Counted from the stretch's first letter, positions 31,928 through 41,591 are shown. The stretch is DNA of 64,000 nt from Clostridiales bacterium (GCA_015056205.1 SVGS01000004.1:1-64000); one strand, 5' to 3'. Translations and numbers: made by a program. The notes: generated by a model from the letters alone, not told the origin.

Positions 31928-34327
31928 ATGTTTTCCTGGCAGCTCGACCGGGAAGGTTTTATTCCCTGCTATATGGTTTCCGGACCGCTTGTCACCCCTT
32001 TCGTCAGTGAAGAACGGGACTGCAATCAGCTGCTCTATGAGGCGCGCCTGCGGGCGGGGATTGCCCGGCATCCGAGGCCGGAAGGTCTGCCGGTTCCCCG
32101 GGCCGGGGAGAACAGCCGGCTGGGGCTGCCCTGGCGGTTTTATGGGGGCCCGGACTGCGCCTTTGTCAATCTGTCGGAATTCTATTCCACGATGAAGCGG
32201 GTGGAATTCGACGCGGCGGCGGTGATCCTTGCGGATCGGGAGCAGACGGTTCGGGCGGTGCTTTGGTCCTATGCGGCGATGGACGTGGCGCTGAACGGGG
32301 AATGGATCGGCGGAATTGACGCGCCGGTCTACAAGCCGATCAGGCAGGCCCGTCTGGAGCTGCGGCTGAAACCCGGTGCCAATCTCCTCTATCTCTGCGG
32401 GGAAACCCTCGGGGTCCGGGATACCCGAAGCGTTTTCGGCCTGCAGCTTCCGGATTCTCCCCGGGATCTGGGAATCAGCCTTCCGGACCGGCAGCTGGCG
32501 GAATCCGCCGCCGGGGCGCTGCGCTTTCTGGCGGGAACGGAGCTGACGCGGGAGGGACTGCGGTTTTCCGAAGCCGCTCCGGCCGGAACCGCCTGGGCGC
32601 CGGTAACCGTCGAGGCGGACTGGGAAAAGTCAAAAGCAAAGCCGGACTGGCGGGAAATCGTCGGACAGAAGGAACTTTCCGTTCCGGAAGACCTGGCGTA
32701 TCTGCGGCTCCGGACGCCGGTGGGCTATGAATTTCTGACAAAAATGTTTGAACGGACGGAACAGATCCGGCCGGCGCTGATCCGGCCTGTTCCCGATGAA
32801 GAGGAAAACAGGAAGCTGATTTACACGCGGATCGCAGAGGTGGAAAACATGACCCGCGGGGAGGAATTCGGCTTTCCGATCGTGAATTTGCTGGCCAGAC
32901 AGGCGCTCGGCCGGCCGGGCCCGCGGGATCATCAGCTGCTGGAGGATATGCTGACGCTGATTGACCGCCGGGTGGACTGCGCTGATTTCCTGGTCTGCGG
33001 ACTCCTGCGGTATCTGAAAAACTATCCGGTTTCCGAAGCGCTTCAGGCCAGGATCCGGGATACGCTGATTCACTGGCGCTACTGGATGGACATGGACGGC
33101 TTTGACGGGATGTGCTTCTGGAGCGAGAATCATTGCCTGATGTTTTATACCGCTGCCATGCTGGCGGGCGAAATGTTTCCGGAGGAATGGTTTTCGCTGG
33201 CGGGCCGCAGCGGGAAAGAGCTGCGGGAGTGGGGCCGGGAAAAGCTGAAGGAATGGCTGGACGATGTGGAAACCTGGGGCTTTGAGGAATTCCTGAGCAC
33301 GGTTTATATGTGCGTGACCTTTGCGGCGCTGGTAAATGTCGTGGATTACGCGGAGCCGGAGCTTTCGCGCCGGGCAGCCGGGGTTACGGACCGGCTGCTG
33401 CGCATGCTGGCGCTTCATACTTTTAAGGGCGGAATCATCGCGCCCCAGGGCCGGGTATACCGGGGTATTCTTTATCCCTTCTCCGCGGGAGCGATGGCGC
33501 TGATGAACGCGGCGGATCCCGCGCAGCCCTGGGATCTGGGCGAGGGGTGGCTGGCGTTCCAGGCGACCAGCAGCTACCGCTTTCCGGCGGATCTGAAGCA
33601 GCTGATGGCGGATACGGCTTCGCTGACCTATGTGACCGGAAATGCGCGGATTGTGCTGGAAAAACATGAGGACTGGTGCCTGACCAGCGTGCAGATCCCC
33701 CGGGAGCCCTTTGTCCGCTGGCCCTCCGACCGTGCCTTCGTGAAGGCGTATAACGAACGCTTTCACGGAACCACGTGCTTCCAGCCCGGCGGCTACGGCT
33801 ATCAGCAGCATCTGTGGACGGCGGCGCTGGACGGGGCGGCCGCTGTGTTCATCAATCATCCCGGTTCCGCCGAGGAGGGCGGGGATATGCGGCCCGGTTA
33901 CTGGCACGGGAACGGCGTTTTTCCGGCGCTGAAGCAGGAGGGCAGCCTTCTGGGCATGATCTATGAAATTCCGGAGGAGCATCCGCTGCATTATATTCAT
34001 CTGTATTGTCCGGAATGCCGGTTTGAGGAAATCCGGAGAGAGGGAAACTGGCTGCTGCTGCGAAAGGGGCAGGGATATATCGGCCTGTGGAGCAGTGTTC
34101 CCATGGAACCCTGGCAGGGGATGAACGCAAACTGCGAGCAGCGGATGTGGGGATCGGAGATCGCGGCGGTCTGCCTGTGCGCCGGCCGGGAAACCGGAAG
34201 CCTGGAAAACTTTGCGGAAACGGCCCGGCTGCTGAACCCCCGGTTCGACCCGCGGACGAAAACCCTGCGGGCGGGCAGCCTGGAGCTGACCTGGAAGCAG
34301 GGAAACGACCGGACCCAGTATTTATAA
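31928..34327 (+). CDS. Large uncharacterised protein, probable (alpha/alpha)-barrel carbohydrate-active enzyme
   Basis: The product has 799 residues, and AGGAGGAAAAACGCG precedes the ATG. The N-terminal ~220 residues are beta-rich, with a jelly-roll-like segment (AAMDVALNGEWIGGIDAP) resembling the accessory domains of glycosidases. The middle (~330-560) is helical, with the conserved patterns MCFWSENHCLMFYTAAMLAG, WLDDVETWGFEEFLSTVYMC and ALHTFKGGIIAPQGRVYRG, which recur in large hypothetical proteins with heparinase-like fold. No catalytic residues can be named. No signal peptide or membrane span is seen. It is downstream of the sugar-transporter remnant's terminator and upstream of a ROK sugar kinase, so a cytoplasmic role in oligosaccharide or glycoside processing is inferred. 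Confidence 0.6.
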   Translation: MFSWQLDREGFIPCYMVSGPLVTPFVSEERDCNQLLYEARLRAGIARHPRPEGLPVPRAGENSRLGLPWRFYGGPDCAFVNLSEFYSTMKRVEFDAAAVILADREQTVRAVLWSYAAMDVALNGEWIGGIDAPVYKPIRQARLELRLKPGANLLYLCGETLGVRDTRSVFGLQLPDSPRDLGISLPDRQLAESAAGALRFLAGTELTREGLRFSEAAPAGTAWAPVTVEADWEKSKAKPDWREIVGQKELSVPEDLAYLRLRTPVGYEFLTKMFERTEQIRPALIRPVPDEEENRKLIYTRIAEVENMTRGEEFGFPIVNLLARQALGRPGPRDHQLLEDMLTLIDRRVDCADFLVCGLLRYLKNYPVSEALQARIRDTLIHWRYWMDMDGFDGMCFWSENHCLMFYTAAMLAGEMFPEEWFSLAGRSGKELREWGREKLKEWLDDVETWGFEEFLSTVYMCVTFAALVNVVDYAEPELSRRAAGVTDRLLRMLALHTFKGGIIAPQGRVYRGILYPFSAGAMALMNAADPAQPWDLGEGWLAFQATSSYRFPADLKQLMADTASLTYVTGNARIVLEKHEDWCLTSVQIPREPFVRWPSDRAFVKAYNERFHGTTCFQPGGYGYQQHLWTAALDGAAAVFINHPGSAEEGGDMRPGYWHGNGVFPALKQEGSLLGMIYEIPEEHPLHYIHLYCPECRFEEIRREGNWLLLRKGQGYIGLWSSVPMEPWQGMNANCEQRMWGSEIAAVCLCAGRETGSLENFAETARLLNPRFDPRTKTLRAGSLELTWKQGNDRTQYL

Positions 34328-34402
34328 AAAGGCCTCCGGGAAAGAAGCGGATCCAACAGGGATAACCGGTCATCCGGAGAACGGCAGGGAAGGTGAAAAA
34401 AC

Positions 34403-35350
34403 ATGGTACGCGGAGGCATTGATCTGGGCGGAACCCATATGGCGGCGGGCATCCTGGCGGAGGACGGAAAGCTGCTGGCGGTGGCGGAGAGGCCGACCTG
34501 CCCGGGAAGACCGGCGGAGGAGATGGCCGCGGATCTGGCCGGCGTACTGGCGGAGGCCGCGGAGAAGGCGGGGCTTCGCCCGGAGGAGCTGGCCTCCGTC
34601 GGCATCGGCGTTCCCGGCGCCGCGAACGATGAAACGGGCGTGGTGACGAACTGCAACAATCTGGGCTGGTATCATCTGCCGCTGCGTGAGCTGATGCGGC
34701 GTTATGTTTCCCTGCCCGTTCATCTGGGAAACGATGCCAACGCGGCCGCTCTGGCGGAGAGCCGGTACGGCGCGGGAAAGGGAACGAAGAGCTGCGTCAT
34801 GATCACCCTGGGAACCGGTGTGGGAGCCGGCATCGTGCTGGATGGGAAGGTGTGGAACGGCGCCTTTGGCTATGCGGGAGAGATCGGGCATATGTGCCTG
34901 GTACCCGGGGGCGTTCCCTGCACCTGCGGCCGCAGCGGCTGTGTGGAGCAGTACTGCTCCGCCACCGGGCTGATCCGGATGGGGCGCCGGGCCTGTGAAC
35001 TCTTCCGGGATACCCGCATGCTGACGGAAACCGGCGGGGATCTCTCCCGGCTGAACGCCCGGATGATTCTGGACTGTGCCCGGGACGGGGATCCCCGGGC
35101 GATGACGGTCTTTCAGGAATATGTCCGGTATCTGGCGACGGTGATCGACGGGATGATCGTCCTGCTGGAACCGGAGATGATCATTCTGGGCGGCGGGGTC
35201 AGCCGGGCCGGAAGCTTTCTGCTGGATGCGGTCAGCGCGCAGCTGCCCCGCTGGGAGGCCGATGAAAAACGTCCGGATATTCCGGTGCGCGCCGCCTGCC
35301 TCGGCAACGAGGCGGGCATGATCGGAGCGGCGCTTTTGGGCGATGCCTGA
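34403..35350 (+). CDS. ROK-family sugar kinase (glucokinase-like)
   Basis: The 315-residue protein phosphorylates a hexose, probably glucose, with ATP. The N-terminal GIDLGGTHMAAGI is the phosphate-1 loop. LGNDANAAALAE contains the catalytic Asp, GTGVGAGIVLDG is the phosphate-2 loop, and the zinc motif reads GEIGHM then CTCGRSGCVEQY. This is the ROK enzyme pattern rather than a ROK repressor, as no HTH is present. GGGAAGGTG precedes ATG 34403. It is 75 bases after the uncharacterised 799-residue protein and would phosphorylate sugars released by the nearby glycosidases. Confidence 0.93.
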   Translation: MVRGGIDLGGTHMAAGILAEDGKLLAVAERPTCPGRPAEEMAADLAGVLAEAAEKAGLRPEELASVGIGVPGAANDETGVVTNCNNLGWYHLPLRELMRRYVSLPVHLGNDANAAALAESRYGAGKGTKSCVMITLGTGVGAGIVLDGKVWNGAFGYAGEIGHMCLVPGGVPCTCGRSGCVEQYCSATGLIRMGRRACELFRDTRMLTETGGDLSRLNARMILDCARDGDPRAMTVFQEYVRYLATVIDGMIVLLEPEMIILGGGVSRAGSFLLDAVSAQLPRWEADEKRPDIPVRAACLGNEAGMIGAALLGDA

Positions 35351-35393
35351 CGTTGCCGCCGTCAAATCGAACGAGGAAAGGAGACTGGAATAT

Positions 35394-35471
35394 ATGACGC
35401 TGGCTATGTATGATATGGAAATGAAAAAAACACAGGAAACGCTTGTCAGCGGAGGCTCCGTTAAGGTATAA
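35394..35471 (+). CDS. 25-codon ORF overlapping the ireB promoter
   Basis: MTLAMYDMEMKKTQETLVSG and five more residues follow AGGAAAGGAGA with good spacing. The frame begins 44 bases after the ROK kinase and its stop lies inside the TATAAT of the next promoter. It could be a small protein or the remnant start of a lost gene. No function is suggested by the sequence. Confidence 0.3.
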   Translation: MTLAMYDMEMKKTQETLVSGGSVKV

Positions 35472-35472
35472 T
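35443..35472 (+). promoter_or_regulatory. Sigma-A promoter of ireB
   Basis: TTGTCA at 35443-35448, an 18-base spacer and a perfect TATAAT at 35467-35472 lie 35 bases before the ireB GTG. Confidence 0.7.
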
Positions 35473-35507
35473 ATCCCTGCAGACAGCAAATAGGGGGGGG
35501 ATTCGCC

Positions 35508-35762
35508 GTGGAGGAACAGTTCAATACCATGAAGCTTAATCCCATCGTCGGTACGGGGAATGAGGCGCATGACATCCTGATGTATGTTTACGGCGCGCTG
35601 CAGGCGAAGGGATATGATCCGATCACCCAGCTGACGGGGTACATCATCTCCGGGGATCCAACCTATATTACCAGCTATAATGCCGCCCGGAGCCTGATCT
35701 GCCGGCTGGAGCGGGATGAGATTGTGGAGGAGCTGGTTCGCTCCTATATGGACAGTCACTGA
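35508..35762 (+). CDS. ireB: IreB-family regulatory phosphoprotein (UPF0297)
   Basis: The 84-residue protein matches Ire[21 protein letters not shown] then [20 protein letters not shown], the conserved family core. In enterococci IreB is phosphorylated by the PASTA kinase IreK and restrains envelope stress and cephalosporin tolerance. GTG start at 35508, with a G-rich site GGGGGGGG 8 bases upstream. Usually it stands with ruvX/yqgF and a DUF1292 gene; here it is alone between its own promoter and terminator. Confidence 0.93.
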   Translation: MEEQFNTMKLNPIVGTGNEAHDILMYVYGALQAKGYDPITQLTGYIISGDPTYITSYNAARSLICRLERDEIVEELVRSYMDSH

Positions 35763-35778
35763 ACGAAACCTGATACGG

Positions 35779-35801
35779 TGCCGCCGGCCTGGCGGCATCT
35801 T
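35779..35801 (+). terminator. Terminator of ireB
   Basis: TGCCGCC-GGCCT-GGCGGCA forms a 7-bp stem followed by TCTTTT. Confidence 0.7.
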
Positions 35802-35882
35802 TTCTGTATACGGGAAGGAAGCCGGCAGCCTGTTCGTTTCATGGGCAGAAGGCCGGTGCGGCTATCAGAACGGAGGATCGCG

Positions 35883-37946
35883 ATGAAAAAAACAGGATGG
35901 ACGACGGCTCTGCCGGCTCTGCTGGCTCTGCTGCTGATGCTGACGGCGGGAACGGCGCTGGCGGATCCGGGTTGGTCATTCACGGAAAAACAGGTCGTTC
36001 TGTATGAAGGGGAAACGTTTCAGACGGAGATTCTCCGGGAAGGAGCCGCGGCGGAGGAAGGGAAGATTACCTATGTTTCCTCCAGTCCGGCCGCGGTCTC
36101 CGTTTCGGAGGACGGGACAGTGACGGCGCTGAAGAAAGGGAAGGCCAGCGTGACCGCCCGGCTGGCGATCGGCAAGAAGCGCTGGAAAACGGTTCTGGAC
36201 GTGACGGTTCTGCGCCGGGTAACGCGGGTCACGCTGAATACGAAAGGGCTGCCGGTTTACGATTCCTCCGATCTGCAGATCGAGGGACTGCTGAAGGAGC
36301 CGGCGGACGGTCCGGTGCTGGTGATTCCGGCCGGGCGAAGCGTGCAGCTGAAAGCGGTCTGCACTCCGGAGGACGCCAGCAGTACGAAGGTTGTTTATTC
36401 CACAGACGACGCGGGGGTCGCCCGGGTTTCCGGCGCTGTTTTGCAGGCGCAGCAGCGGGGGGAATGCAATCTGACGATTGCCAGCGTTCAGAATCCGGAG
36501 GTGACGGAAACCATCCGGGTGGCGGTGATTCAACCGGTCCGGAAGCTGGAGCTCAGCGCGGGGAGCCGGAAGGTCGCCGTGGGCGGGATGCTGCAGGCGG
36601 ATTTCTCCTGTGAACCGTCAAACGCTTCTCTTCAGTCGGTCATCTGGTCGTCCCGGAATCCGACGATTGCTTCGGTGGATGAGAACGGGGTGATCACCGG
36701 GCTGAAAAAGGGAAATGCGGTGATTGCGGCAAAGGCGGCGGACGGTTCCGGAGCCACAGCGACCATCACCGTTTCGGTAACCCGTACCGCGGAGGCGATT
36801 ACGCTGAACCACGCGGAGATTGAGGCGGTTGCGAACGGGAAACCTGTTTATCTGAAAGCCGTCCTCTCTCCCGCGGACACGAGCGACAAAAGCGTCCATT
36901 GGGAAAGCTCCGATCCGGAGATTGCCACCGTGGAGGCGGGCAAAGTGACCGGACGCCGGGCGGGCACCTGCACGGTTACCGCGACCAGCCTTTCCAATCC
37001 GGCCCTGACGGCCAGCGCGCAGGTCCGGGTGGTTCAGCGGGTAACCGCCATCGTCTTTGATGATCCGCAGGGCATTTCCATGAAGGTGGGGGAAACGGCC
37101 CAGCTGAGCTGGCGGGTTGAACCGGAGGATGCCAGTGACAAGTCGGTAACCTTCTCCACCAATCATACCGCCATTGCGACGGTGGATGGCAGCGGACTGG
37201 TCCGGGGCCTGAAGCGGGGCGTGGCGACCATTACGGCCAAAGCCGCGGACAAATCCAACAAAACCGGACGGATCAAGGTGACGGTGATCCAGCCGGTGCT
37301 GGGGGTGCAGCTGAAGGTTTTCCTCCACCATGTGCAGCTGTATGATGAATATCACCGGGCGACGGCGCTGACCGTTCCCCGGGACGCGAATAACCAGAAT
37401 ATGATCTGGACCACGGGAGATCCTTATATCGCCACCGCCCGGGGTACCGGAAACGCCTGCTATCTGACGGGAAACCAGGTGGGGGATACCAGCCTGACGG
37501 TGACCACGGAGGATGGCGGCTATACCGCGACAGGCGAAATCAGGGTGCGGGATTATAACGGCGCCGTGCTGGTGGAAGGGCTGTGGGTGGACGCGGACAA
37601 CCGGATCCGGATTGTGCTGCGGAACATGAGCGATTTTACCATTGCCAGGGTTCATTTCCGGGTGGAATGCTTTGACCGGGAAGGGAATCCCATGGTCTGC
37701 AATGTGGACGGGGAGAGTACCTCCTTTGAGGGGACCTATCCCCTGGCGCTGGATCCGGGAATGCGCTCCGTACACGGACAGTTCACCTTCAGGGACGCGG
37801 CCTTCACCGATCCGCTGGGGATGGTGGTGCTGACCGTGACCCGCTATACGGATCTGGAGGGTTATACCTGGGACATTCCCGAGGAGGCGCAGGTTCCCCG
37901 GAACTGGGACTGGCGTCTGGATCCCCGGGAATCCCCCAACGGCTGA
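35883..37946 (+). CDS. Secreted protein with repeated Big_2 (bacterial Ig-like) domains
   Basis: The 687-residue product starts at ATG 35883 after CGGAGGATC. A signal peptide (LPALLALLLMLTAGTALA) is followed by about six Ig-like group-2 repeats. Each carries forms of SS.PAVASVS..G.VTALKKG, for example RNPTIASVDENGVITGLKKG and HTAIATVDGSGLVRGLKRG. The repeats are spaced about 85-90 residues. The last ~140 residues form a different beta domain (FTIARVHFRVECFDREGNPM). No sortase motif or membrane anchor is seen. It is probably a surface or extracellular adhesive/structural protein. It lies 23 bases before mnmG, a chance or co-transcribed arrangement. Confidence 0.88.
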   Translation: MKKTGWTTALPALLALLLMLTAGTALADPGWSFTEKQVVLYEGETFQTEILREGAAAEEGKITYVSSSPAAVSVSEDGTVTALKKGKASVTARLAIGKKRWKTVLDVTVLRRVTRVTLNTKGLPVYDSSDLQIEGLLKEPADGPVLVIPAGRSVQLKAVCTPEDASSTKVVYSTDDAGVARVSGAVLQAQQRGECNLTIASVQNPEVTETIRVAVIQPVRKLELSAGSRKVAVGGMLQADFSCEPSNASLQSVIWSSRNPTIASVDENGVITGLKKGNAVIAAKAADGSGATATITVSVTRTAEAITLNHAEIEAVANGKPVYLKAVLSPADTSDKSVHWESSDPEIATVEAGKVTGRRAGTCTVTATSLSNPALTASAQVRVVQRVTAIVFDDPQGISMKVGETAQLSWRVEPEDASDKSVTFSTNHTAIATVDGSGLVRGLKRGVATITAKAADKSNKTGRIKVTVIQPVLGVQLKVFLHHVQLYDEYHRATALTVPRDANNQNMIWTTGDPYIATARGTGNACYLTGNQVGDTSLTVTTEDGGYTATGEIRVRDYNGAVLVEGLWVDADNRIRIVLRNMSDFTIARVHFRVECFDREGNPMVCNVDGESTSFEGTYPLALDPGMRSVHGQFTFRDAAFTDPLGMVVLTVTRYTDLEGYTWDIPEEAQVPRNWDWRLDPRESPNG

Positions 37947-37968
37947 TACAGAAAGAGAGACGGAACAG

Positions 37969-39864
37969 ATGGCGGATGTGGTGGTAGTCGGCGCGGGACA
38001 CGCGGGCTGCGAGGCGGCGCTGGCCGCGGCCCGGATGGGGATGGATACCCTGCTGCTGACGCTCAATATGGATGGTGTGGCGCTGATGGCCTGCAACCCG
38101 GTGATCGGCGGCTCCGCCAAGGGGCACCTGGTCCGGGAACTGGATGCCCTGGGCGGAGAGATGGGGCTCGCGATTGACGATACCTTTCTGCAGAGCCGCA
38201 TTCTGAATACCGGCAAGGGGCCGGCGGTTCATGCCCTACGGGCGCAGGCGGACAAGCAGGCGTATCAGAACCGGATGAGAAAAGCGCTCATGACCCAGCC
38301 CCGGCTTACGCTGCGGCAGGGGGAAGTGGTGAGCGTGGAAACGGAAAACGGACGGGTGACCGCGGTCACCACGGCTACCGGCTCCCGGATTCCCTGCCGG
38401 GCCGTGATCGTGGCTACAGGGGTGTATCTGCGGGGCAGCATCATCATCGGAGAATACCGCCGGGACAGCGGCCCCCAGGGCCTGTCGGGAGCCAACGCGC
38501 TTTCCGCCGGCCTGGAGGAGCTGGGCTTCTCGCTGCGGCGCTTTAAAACCGGAACGCCGGCGAGGGTGGATGTCAAAACCATAGATTTCGATGAAATGCA
38601 GGAACAGAAGGGGGATGAGCCGGTGACCCCCTTTTCTTTCCTGACGGACCGGCGGCTGGAAAATACCCTCAGCTGTTATCTGACCTGGACTACTCCGGAG
38701 ACGCATCGCATCATTCTGGATAATCTGGACAGAGCGCCCCTGTACAGCGGCAGAATTCACGGCATCGGGCCCCGCTACTGCCCCAGCATTGAGGATAAGG
38801 TGGTGCGCTTCGCGGATAAGGACCGGCACCAGATCTTTCTGGAACCGGAGGGACTGGAGAGCCGGGAATGGTATGTGCAGGGTATGTCCACCTCCATGCC
38901 GGAGGATGTCCAGTGGGCGATGTACCGGACCATTCCCGGGCTGCGCAGATGCGAGTTCACCCGCCTCGGCTACGCGATTGAGTATGACTGCATCGACAGC
39001 CTGGAGCTGCGCCCCACGCTGGAAAGCCTGCGGATCGGCGGGCTGTTCTTTGCCGGCCAGATCAACGGCACCAGCGGCTATGAGGAAGCCGCGGCCCAGG
39101 GACTGCTGGCCGGCATGAACGCGGCGCTGAGCCTGCAGGGGCGGGAGAAAATCCTGCTGACCCGGGATATGGCTTATATCGGCGTGCTGACGGATGACCT
39201 GACCACCAAGGGGACGGACGAACCCTACCGGATGATGACCTCCCGGGCGGAGCACCGGCTTTACCTGCGCCAGGATAACGCGGATCTGAGGCTGACCCCG
39301 ATCGGCTTCGAGGCCGGCCTGGCTTCCGCGGAACGCATGGAAAGAACGGAGCGGAAGCGGCGCGAAACAGAAGAACTGCGGCGAAAGCTGCAAACCACCC
39401 GGTTCGCCCCGGGAGCCGCGCTGAACCGTTTTCTGGCCGAAAAAGGAGAACCGGAAGCCGCCGGATCCCTGAAGGCGGAGGATTTGCTGAAGAGACCCGC
39501 GATTCATCTGAAGGATCTGGCCGGACTGAAGCCGGAGCTGGCAGGGGGATCCCCCGCCGCGGAGGAGCAGGCGGAAATTGCCGTCAAATATGCCGGTTAT
39601 CTGGAAAAGCAGGCCCAGATGATCGCCCAGGCCAGACGCCTGGAGGAAACCCGGCTGCCGGAGGATCTGCCTTATTCGGAAATGGAGCACCTGCGGCTGG
39701 AAGCCCGGCAGAAGCTGGCGAAGCAGAAGCCTGTTTCCCTGGCGGCGGCGGGCCGGATTCCCGGGGTGAATCCGGCGGATGTGGCGGTGCTGAGCGTGTG
39801 GCTGGCCAGGCAGCACCGGCAGGAAAGCCGGGAGCAGGCTGCCGGCCGGGAAGATGTTTTTTGA
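37969..39864 (+). CDS. mnmG: tRNA uridine-5-carboxymethylaminomethyl modification enzyme MnmG
   Basis: The 631-residue FAD protein forms, with MnmE, the cmnm5U34 wobble modification. The N-terminal FAD motif reads VVVVGAGHAGCEAALAAARM, followed by CNPVIGGSAKGHLVRE and GTPARVDVKTIDF. The second signature is ALMACNP and the C-terminal helical domain ends near QKPVSLAAAGRIPGVNPAD, which binds MnmE. Length is normal. Start ATG 37969 follows AAAGAGAGACGG. mnmG usually sits near mnmE/rsmG at the origin; here neighbours are unrelated. Confidence 0.97.
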   Translation: MADVVVVGAGHAGCEAALAAARMGMDTLLLTLNMDGVALMACNPVIGGSAKGHLVRELDALGGEMGLAIDDTFLQSRILNTGKGPAVHALRAQADKQAYQNRMRKALMTQPRLTLRQGEVVSVETENGRVTAVTTATGSRIPCRAVIVATGVYLRGSIIIGEYRRDSGPQGLSGANALSAGLEELGFSLRRFKTGTPARVDVKTIDFDEMQEQKGDEPVTPFSFLTDRRLENTLSCYLTWTTPETHRIILDNLDRAPLYSGRIHGIGPRYCPSIEDKVVRFADKDRHQIFLEPEGLESREWYVQGMSTSMPEDVQWAMYRTIPGLRRCEFTRLGYAIEYDCIDSLELRPTLESLRIGGLFFAGQINGTSGYEEAAAQGLLAGMNAALSLQGREKILLTRDMAYIGVLTDDLTTKGTDEPYRMMTSRAEHRLYLRQDNADLRLTPIGFEAGLASAERMERTERKRRETEELRRKLQTTRFAPGAALNRFLAEKGEPEAAGSLKAEDLLKRPAIHLKDLAGLKPELAGGSPAAEEQAEIAVKYAGYLEKQAQMIAQARRLEETRLPEDLPYSEMEHLRLEARQKLAKQKPVSLAAAGRIPGVNPADVAVLSVWLARQHRQESREQAAGREDVF

Positions 39865-39956
39865 ACCGGCAGGAAGGAAATCCGCAGGAAACAGAAGAAT
39901 TTTAATAGAATAATGGGAGCTGTGTTCGCAAACAGAGAAGGACGGAGGGAGAAACC

Positions 39957-41258
39957 ATGGCGCTGCATGTGATGGAAGAGGCCAATCGCTGCCTGGGATG
40001 CAAAAATCCCCGCTGTCAGCAGGGATGCCCGATTCATACCCCTATCCCGGAGGTGATCCGGCTGCTCAAGGCCGGGAAGCTGAACGAAGCCGGATGGATG
40101 CTGTTTGAGAACAATCCTCTGACCACGGTATGCGCTCTGGTCTGCAACCATGAAAATCAGTGCGAAGGGCACTGCGTCCGGGGAATCAAGGAAGCGCCCG
40201 TGCATTTTTCTATTATTGAAAGCTATATTTCCTCCACCTACGCGAACCAGATGGTGAAGGGGCCCGCCGAGTCCAACGGCCGGAAGGCTGCCATTATCGG
40301 GGCGGGGCCTGCCGGACTGACGATCGCCATCATTCTGGCCCGGTACGGCTATCAGGTGACGATCTTTGACAGCCGGGACAAGATCGGCGGTGTGCTGCGA
40401 TACGGGATTCCGGAGTTCCGGCTGCCGGACGCGGTTCTGGACGACATGGCCTACCGGCATCTGGAACTGAAGGGGATCCGTTTCCGGCCCAATACCTATA
40501 TCGGCAGCGCCGTCACCATTGATGATCTTTTCCGGGACGGATTTCAGAGCGTGTTTGTCGGCGCGGGTCTCTGGAAACCCCGTAAGCTGAATGTCCGCGG
40601 CGAAAGCCTGGGGCACGTGACCTACGCGATTAACTATCTGGCCAGTCCGGCGGCGTTCCGGCTGGGGGAGCGGATCATTGTGATCGGAACGGGGAACAGC
40701 GCCATGGACTGCGCCCGGACGGCGATCCGTCACGGCGCCCGGTTTGTATCCTGCGTGAATCTGACGGATAAGCTGACGGCCAGCCAGTACGAAAGCAGCT
40801 ACGCGAAGCTGGAGGGCGTGAGTTTCATCCTGAACAAAGTTACCCTGGAAATCCGTGAGGACGGGGTGATCCTGGCGGACAGCCGGGTGGAAGAGGACGG
40901 CAGCATTGTTCCCGTTCCGGGAACGGAAAAGCTGTACCCCTGCACAGGGGTGATCATCGCTGTCAGCCAGGGGGCGGAAAGCAATCTGGTGACCACGACA
41001 AAGGGGATCGACACGGTCCGGAGCGGGCTCCTGACGGTGGATGAGGACGGGCATACCAGCCGGCCGGGCGTTTTTGCAGCGGGAGACGCGGCCAGCGGAG
41101 CCCGGACGGTGGTTGAAGCGGTGGCCAACAGCAAGCGGGTGGCGGAAGCCATGCATACTTATATGCAGTCCCTGCCGATGCCGGTGACCACGGATTATCC
41201 GGATGTTCCGGTGGCGGAACAGGTGGAGGCCTCCGCGCAGGCGGAACAGGTTCTCTGA
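39957..41258 (+). CDS. GltD-like NAD(P)-dependent oxidoreductase (NfnB/SudA family)
   Basis: The 433-residue flavoprotein starts with the Fer4_20 cysteine pattern CLGCKNPRCQQGCP and CALVCNHENQCEGHC, ligands for two [4Fe-4S] clusters. FAD-binding AAIIGAGPAGLTIAIILARY follows, then GVLRYGIPEFRLP, and NAD(P)-binding IIVIGTGNSAMDCAR. It ends in RPGVFAAGDAASGARTVVEA. It matches the small-subunit type of glutamate synthase, but no large GltB subunit is nearby, so it could instead be an electron-bifurcating or polysulfide/dihydropyrimidine-type reductase. GACGGAGGGAG precedes the ATG. Confidence 0.88.
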   Translation: MALHVMEEANRCLGCKNPRCQQGCPIHTPIPEVIRLLKAGKLNEAGWMLFENNPLTTVCALVCNHENQCEGHCVRGIKEAPVHFSIIESYISSTYANQMVKGPAESNGRKAAIIGAGPAGLTIAIILARYGYQVTIFDSRDKIGGVLRYGIPEFRLPDAVLDDMAYRHLELKGIRFRPNTYIGSAVTIDDLFRDGFQSVFVGAGLWKPRKLNVRGESLGHVTYAINYLASPAAFRLGERIIVIGTGNSAMDCARTAIRHGARFVSCVNLTDKLTASQYESSYAKLEGVSFILNKVTLEIREDGVILADSRVEEDGSIVPVPGTEKLYPCTGVIIAVSQGAESNLVTTTKGIDTVRSGLLTVDEDGHTSRPGVFAAGDAASGARTVVEAVANSKRVAEAMHTYMQSLPMPVTTDYPDVPVAEQVEASAQAEQVL

Positions 41259-41270
41259 CGGAAGGGCGGT

Positions 41271-41492
41271 TTACGGGTTTTTCTTCTTCGTCCGGCCGGT
41301 GAAGTAATCCAGACTGACGTTAAAGTGTTCGCACAGGGTGATGGCATGGTGGATCGGCAGCTCGTTAATGCCGCGCTCGTAGCGGGAATACATGGTCTGA
41401 CTGGTTCCGAGAAGCTCGGCAATCTGCTGCTGGGTCTGATCAGAATCCTCCCGCAGTTCGCGCATGATGTGAATGTAATCTTTTGATGACAT
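41271..41492 (-). CDS. XRE-family regulator next to the peptide-export locus
   Basis: The 73-residue product contains one HTH: QTQQQIAELLGTSQTMYSRY (recognition helix SQTMYSRYERG) and then LPIHHAITLCEHFNVSLDYF. The tail RTKKKNP is basic. AAGGAGG precedes ATG 41492. It is divergent from the exporter operon. An inverted repeat at 41592-41621 lies between them and is a candidate operator. It probably represses or activates the export genes, perhaps as a quorum-type regulator. Confidence 0.87.
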   Translation of the reverse strand: MSSKDYIHIMRELREDSDQTQQQIAELLGTSQTMYSRYERGINELPIHHAITLCEHFNVSLDYFTGRTKKKNP

Positions 41493-41591
41493 GGGGGATG
41501 CCTCCTTGCGCCGGATTGTTTTCGGGCAGACTGCCGCAGTATTCATCCGGCTGCGGTCAGCCGTCGGAGGAATCATTGTAAAGGGAATAAA

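Noticed and set aside
35883-37946. DNA-level tandem repeats in the Big_2 gene
   Set aside because: The repeats exist at protein level only, with diverged DNA. It is not a CRISPR or satellite array.
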